This document shows positions 59,899 to 64,000 of a stretch of DNA of 64,000 bases, one piece after another. Position 1 is the stretch's first letter, and each line of letters begins with the position of its first letter. The notes under the pieces were generated by a model. It did no database searches, was not told the DNA's origin, and worked only from the letters and a program-made list of their open reading frames with translations. This stretch comes from UBA4421 sp002704225. Lineage in GTDB: Bacteria; Pseudomonadota; Gammaproteobacteria; Pseudomonadales; Azotimanducaceae. The translations under genes and the position numbers were made by a program. Location: positions 1 to 64,000 of the forward strand of contig CACDWG010000010.1 in assembly GCA_902556425.1 (NCBI GenBank), written 5' to 3'.

Positions 59899-62800
59899 TG
59901 GCGTTGGTAACCGAAGATCAAGTTGAACTGCAAAGTATCGAATGGTTCAAAGACCTTGGTTACCAGTACATCTGTGGGTATGACATTGCGGTTGATGGTG
60001 AAGCACCGGAGCGCACGGACTACCGGTCTGTAGTTCTCAAGGATCGACTCCTCTCTGCACTGACTCGCATCAATCCCGATATCCCCAAGTCAGCGATAGA
60101 CACTGCGCTGTCTCAACTGATGAACCCCAACATCCCTGCCCTCATGTCCTGCAATCGGCAGGTGCATTCGTGGTTAACCAAGGGGGTTAAGGTCACCTAT
60201 CAGGAAGGTAACGAGACCGTTGGTAAGCAACTGAAGGTCATCGACTTCGACAACCCTGAGAACAACGACTGGTTGGTGGTAAATCAGTTCACCATTCATG
60301 GTCAGAAGCAGAACCGCAGACCTGATGTTTTGGTTTTACTGAACGGTCTCCCCTTGTCGGTGATCGAACTCAAGAATGCAGCAGATGAACACGCAGACAT
60401 CTGGGCGGCATACAACCAGTTACAGACCTACAAGAACGACATCCCAGACCTCTTCAACTACAACACCTGCCTTGTCATCTCAGACGGTATCTATGCACGT
60501 CTGGGGTCTTTGTCTGCCAACGAAGAACGGTTCATGCGGTGGAGAACCATTGACGGGGTTGAGGTAGACCCTTTAGGTCAGCACCGTGAACTGGAGACCC
60601 TGATCAAGGGTCTTTTCAACAAAGAAGTCTTCCTCAGTTACCTCAGATACTTCTGCATCTTTGAGGACGAAAAGACCGTCATTAAGAAGATTGCGGGGTA
60701 TCACCAGTTCCATGCAGTGCAAGCAGCGGTAGAGAGTGTTGTGAACGCCTCAGGCGTCTCAGGGACGAAGAAAGGCGGTGTGGTCTGGCATACGCAAGGG
60801 GCGGGTAAATCTATCGAAATGGCGTGTCTGGCGGGTCGCCTGATCGCTGAACCCCGCCTTGAGAATCCGACTCTTGTGATGGTTACAGACAGACAAGACC
60901 TTGATGGTCAGTTGTTTGGCGTCTTTGCGAATGCGGGCGATCTGTTAGGCGAGACACCCAAACAGGCGACTTCTCGTGCGGAGTTAAGAGAGCACCTGAT
61001 GAACCGCCCCTCTGGCGGAATCATCTTCACCACCATTCAGAAATTTGGGTTGGATGCAGATGAGGATAAGTTCCCTGTCCTGACAGATCGCCATAACATC
61101 GTGGTAATTGCAGACGAAGCGCATCGAACCCAGTACGGGTTCAAGGCGAAGATTGACAGTGAGAGTGGAACCATCAAGTACGGTCTCGCCAAATCACTCA
61201 GAGATGGTCTACCTAACGCTACCTTCCTCGCATTTACCGGTACACCCATCTCTCAGGATGACAGGGACACTCAAGCAGTCTTTGGTGAATATGTTTCCGT
61301 CTATGACATACAGCAAGCAGTTGAGGATGGTGCGACTGTCCCGATCTACTACGAGTCTCGTCTCGCCAAGATAAACCTAGATCAGTCAGTTCTTCCCACC
61401 GTGGATGAGGAAGTTGAGACCATTCTTGATGACGAGACTGCGGACGAACGAGAGAAGGAAAAAGCAAAGAGTCAGTGGTCAGCATTAGAAGCAATCGTTG
61501 GTACCGATGCCCGTCTTCAAGAGGTGGCAGAAGATCTAATTTCGCACTACGAGAAACGCAACGAAACCCAGTTGGGTAAAGCGATGATCGTCACGATGTC
61601 ACGGGACATCTGTGTTCGTCTATACGACAAAATTGTAGAGATTCGACCTGAGTGGCATTCAGAAGATCACATGACGGGTGCGATCAAGGTAGTGATGACT
61701 GCCAACGCATCTGACAAAGGGTATCTCCAACCCCACCACACCAACAAAGCACAGAAGAAAGACCTAGAGAAACGGTTCAAAGACCCCGAAGACCCGCTGA
61801 AGATCGTCATCGTCAGAGATATGTGGTTAACGGGGTTCGATGCACCTTGTCTTGCCACCATGTACATCGACAAACCGATGCAGGGTGCAAACCTCGCTCA
61901 AGCAATCGCACGAGTGAACCGTGTCTTTAAGGACAAACCCGGCGGATTGGTAGTTGATTACATCGGAATCGCACCGCAACTCAAGGAAGCACTTGCTACC
62001 TACAGTGCGGCAAAAGGGAAAGGTAGACCCACAATAGACTCCAGTGAGGCGTTACGAATCCTGAAGGAGAAGATTCAGGTTGCTAGAGACCTGCTACATC
62101 CAGTCGATTGGAGTGAGTTCAAGACTAGGGCACTGCTACTCATTCCTGAGTGTCTTGATCACATTCTTGAGCAGGAAGACGGGAAACGCAGGTACGCAGA
62201 TACCGTGCTACAGATGACTAAGGCATTCGCACTCTGCGGAACTCTAGATGAAGCACTCGAACTCTCTCCAGAGGTTGCCTTCCATCAAGCAGTGCGTGCG
62301 CCTTTGATTAAAGGAGAGGAATCTGACAAACCCAGGAGGGATGTGGACTACGAACTCCGCCAACTGGTCTCGCAAGCGGTAGTCGGGGAGGGCGTAGCGG
62401 ATGTCTTCAAACTAGCGGGACTAGAGTCTCCAGATATCTCAATACTGTCTGAGGACTTCTTGAGCGAGGTCATGAAGATGCCCCACAAGAACCTTGCGGT
62501 TGAGTTACTGCAACGTCTCATAAAAGATGAGGTAAAGACCAAGTTTAAGACCAATGTTGTCAAACAGCGTAAGTTTAGTGATCTGCTGGAGAAGTCCCTT
62601 GGTAAGTACGCCAACCGAGCAGTCGAGGCAGCGCAGGTCATAGAAGAATTGATTGCTATGGCGAAGCAGTTCCAAGAGGACTTGGAGCGACGAGACAGTC
62701 ACAACCTAAGTGACGAAGAAGAAGCGTTCTACGATGCGCTAGCCAAGAACGAGTCTGCCTCTGAGCTGATGGGTGAAGAGGTGTTAGTAGAGATGGCACG

Positions 62801-62993
62801 AGAGGTTGCGAAAAAACTGCGAGATAACCTGACCGTGGACTGGGCTGTTCGAGATAGCGTGAGGGCGAAGCTGAGAATCCTGATCCGTAATTTGTTGCGC
62901 AGGTACAGGTATCCGCCCGATCAGCAGAAAGATGCCGTCGAAATGGTACTTAGACAAGCTGAGGTGATTTCAGAAGAGACGATGGCGGCATGA
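59898..62993 (+). CDS. hsdR: Type I restriction-modification system, endonuclease/translocase subunit HsdR
   Basis: HsdR translocates DNA and cleaves it far from the recognition site. The 1031-residue product has the PD-(D/E)xK nuclease (Asp143, Glu157, Lys159 in SVIELKN), Walker A GAGKS (301-305), the DEAH box (406-409), and helicase motifs FTGTPIS and WLTGFDAPCLATMYIDKPM. All catalytic residues are intact. With HsdM and HsdS in one overlapping operon, the system looks complete and functional. Confidence 0.95.
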   Translation: MALVTEDQVELQSIEWFKDLGYQYICGYDIAVDGEAPERTDYRSVVLKDRLLSALTRINPDIPKSAIDTALSQLMNPNIPALMSCNRQVHSWLTKGVKVTYQEGNETVGKQLKVIDFDNPENNDWLVVNQFTIHGQKQNRRPDVLVLLNGLPLSVIELKNAADEHADIWAAYNQLQTYKNDIPDLFNYNTCLVISDGIYARLGSLSANEERFMRWRTIDGVEVDPLGQHRELETLIKGLFNKEVFLSYLRYFCIFEDEKTVIKKIAGYHQFHAVQAAVESVVNASGVSGTKKGGVVWHTQGAGKSIEMACLAGRLIAEPRLENPTLVMVTDRQDLDGQLFGVFANAGDLLGETPKQATSRAELREHLMNRPSGGIIFTTIQKFGLDADEDKFPVLTDRHNIVVIADEAHRTQYGFKAKIDSESGTIKYGLAKSLRDGLPNATFLAFTGTPISQDDRDTQAVFGEYVSVYDIQQAVEDGATVPIYYESRLAKINLDQSVLPTVDEEVETILDDETADEREKEKAKSQWSALEAIVGTDARLQEVAEDLISHYEKRNETQLGKAMIVTMSRDICVRLYDKIVEIRPEWHSEDHMTGAIKVVMTANASDKGYLQPHHTNKAQKKDLEKRFKDPEDPLKIVIVRDMWLTGFDAPCLATMYIDKPMQGANLAQAIARVNRVFKDKPGGLVVDYIGIAPQLKEALATYSAAKGKGRPTIDSSEALRILKEKIQVARDLLHPVDWSEFKTRALLLIPECLDHILEQEDGKRRYADTVLQMTKAFALCGTLDEALELSPEVAFHQAVRAPLIKGEESDKPRRDVDYELRQLVSQAVVGEGVADVFKLAGLESPDISILSEDFLSEVMKMPHKNLAVELLQRLIKDEVKTKFKTNVVKQRKFSDLLEKSLGKYANRAVEAAQVIEELIAMAKQFQEDLERRDSHNLSDEEEAFYDALAKNESASELMGEEVLVEMAREVAKKLRDNLTVDWAVRDSVRAKLRILIRNLLRRYRYPPDQQKDAVEMVLRQAEVISEETMAA

Positions 62994-63002
62994 GAGCGCC
63001 GA

Positions 63003-63224
63003 GTGATTAATCTGCCAACGTATTCTGAGTTGCAAGAGCAACTGAGCGATGTCAGTGACGATCCATTAAGGCGATAGCTCAATCTTTGGAGAAAAGCTAC
63101 CGAGGATCGTAGAGTAAGCCTCAGAGATGCGAACGATTCAGCAAACGAGGAAACGGATCGAGCACCCGATGCTGTTAGGGCAGTTTTGACTTCCGCATCG
63201 TTCGACGCGTCCGGATGGAATTGA
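63003..63224 (+). pseudogene. Small gene interrupted by an in-frame amber codon
   Basis: After hsdR a GTG frame encodes VINLPTYSELQEQLSDVSDD and PLRR, then TAG at 63075-63077. The same frame continues without stops as LNLWRKATEDRRVSLRDAND and more, to a TGA at 63222-63224 that overlaps the next gene by ten bases. The read-through product would have about 72 residues. It is most simply a broken gene formerly coupled to the nuclease gene; programmed readthrough or a sequencing error is possible. Family unknown. Confidence 0.45.
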
Positions 63225-64000
63225 TTAATGGTTTGGGGCTGACAGATTTGGATCCAAATAAAAATTATTACCGAGTCATGCTCGGACAAAAAAGTGCTCA
63301 TGCTCGTGAATGTTACTACGGGCAATTTATTGGCGGTGACTGGCAGATTAGCGGAGACCTAACCGGTGACCTGGTTGAAGATTGGCGCGACTTTAATGCC
63401 CGTTGCATTCCTAAATTTTTAGATGTTCACCCGGAAAAATCGAAAGTTGCGGCAGGCTTGGCTTGCGGTGCTCTGCACACTATATGTAGAGGAGCTCGAG
63501 AGGGAGACGTCGTGCTTTGTCCCAACGGGACCGGTGAATACTTGGTTGGCGTAATATCAGGGGGATACACATATCAGCCTGATGGACCCCTGCCGCACCG
63601 ACGCCCTGTAACTTGGCAAGACGTCAAAGTACCAAGGTCGGCTATGAGCACTGAGCTAAAACGTTCTTCTGGCTCGATTGGGACCGTTGCAAACCTATCG
63701 AAGTACTCATCGGAAATAGAGGCTTTGATCGGCAATCTTTCTTTGAGCGTTGTTCAGAGCTCGGACCCCTCTGTTGAGGATGCTTCAAGTTTCGCTCTTG
63801 AAAAGCATCTTGAAGACTTCCTCGTTGCGAACTGGGCATCAACCTCTCTTGGGCAAACTCACGATATCTTTAGTGAAGACAGCGAACTGATAGGGCAGCA
63901 GTATCCCACCGACACAGGTCCTATCGATATCTTGGCGATCAGCAAAGACAAACGCGAACTTTTAGTAATCGAGCTCAAGAAAGGCAGAGCTAGCGATGCT
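63215..64000 (+). CDS. NucS/DUF91-type nuclease with an N-terminal EVE-like domain (partial, runs off the window)
   Basis: At least 262 residues, C-terminus missing. The N-terminal half (about 1-140) contains GDVVLCPNGTGEYLVGVISG and PLPHRRPVTWQDVKVP. This beta-barrel pattern resembles EVE/PUA-like domains of modification-sensing restriction enzymes. After a linker, a nuclease domain begins near residue 193 with FALEKHLEDFLVANW, then YPTDTGPIDILAISKDKREL and LLVIELKKGRASD, placing Glu198, Asp238, Glu253 and Lys255 as catalytic candidates of the NucS (EndoMS) fold. It follows hsdR and the broken gene. A type IV-like restriction role is inferred from domains and position. Confidence 0.65.
   Translation, partial: MELINGLGLTDLDPNKNYYRVMLGQKSAHARECYYGQFIGGDWQISGDLTGDLVEDWRDFNARCIPKFLDVHPEKSKVAAGLACGALHTICRGAREGDVVLCPNGTGEYLVGVISGGYTYQPDGPLPHRRPVTWQDVKVPRSAMSTELKRSSGSIGTVANLSKYSSEIEALIGNLSLSVVQSSDPSVEDASSFALEKHLEDFLVANWASTSLGQTHDIFSEDSELIGQQYPTDTGPIDILAISKDKRELLVIELKKGRASDA

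Noticed and set aside
49728..64000. Second attachment site (repeat of the tRNA-Met 3' end)
   Set aside because: No copy of the T-arm/acceptor sequence was seen downstream; the island end probably lies beyond the window.

Overview
The window is a chromosomal segment of a gammaproteobacterium. The evidence is the ribosomal superoperon order (S10, spc and alpha operons with secY, rpmJ and rpoA) and several gammaproteobacterial neighbourhoods: uvrA/ssb divergent; proA-nadD-rsfS-rlmH-mrdA-mrdB-mltB-rlpA-dacA-ybeD-lipB; hemA-prfA-prmC-moeB divergent from lolB; tRNA-Gln-prs-rplY-pth-ychF. Base composition of the core looks moderately GC-rich by eye. I cannot name the genus; the mix resembles a marine lineage, which is only an impression.

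Region 1 (1-14416) is one long run of ribosomal protein genes plus secY and rpoA. It is preceded by a recognisable promoter and a leader that carries an rRNA-type boxB/boxA arrangement. An intrinsic-terminator-like hairpin lies directly after rpsJ, the first gene, so the rest of the run may depend on readthrough. Region 2 (14423-20716) holds a class V aminotransferase, uvrA, ssb, uppP and a LON-domain protein. Region 3 (20794-30799) is the cell-wall elongation and lipoate cluster. Region 4 (30777-39302) holds moeB, prmC, prfA and hemA on the minus strand, then lolB, tRNA-Gln, prs, rplY, pth and ychF on the plus strand; ispE is missing from its usual place between lolB and tRNA-Gln. Region 5 (39419-49186) carries a second-type EF-G, exonuclease III, a TonB-dependent receptor, a fused pabB-pabC, cfa and a divergent second PRPP-synthetase homologue.

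Region 6 (49651-64000) is a genomic island inserted at the 3' end of a tRNA-Met(CAT) gene and running off the end of the window. Its minus-strand recombination module (integrase, an excisionase-like HTH gene, an AlpA-like regulator) has a perfect LexA-type dyad upstream, which suggests SOS-linked mobility. Next comes a cargo zone of unfamiliar genes. Two MORN/YwqK-type repeat proteins lie here, one overlapping a gene of unknown function. Two degenerate copies of the same pair of gene pieces are also present (a shared C-terminal tail and a small MxKAMTV gene), which looks like a recombining cassette array, possibly of toxin/immunity type. A structured non-coding stretch of about 0.9 kb that may be a group II intron remnant leads into a complete type I restriction-modification system (hsdM-hsdS-hsdR). 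After that come a disrupted small gene and the start of a NucS-type nuclease joined to a probable EVE-like sensor domain. The island therefore looks like a defence and conflict island.

The observations most worth following are the boxA/terminator pair around rpsJ, the duplicated cassette pieces, the SOS-type site at the island's recombination genes, the intron-like RNA region, and the sensor-nuclease next to the type I system.
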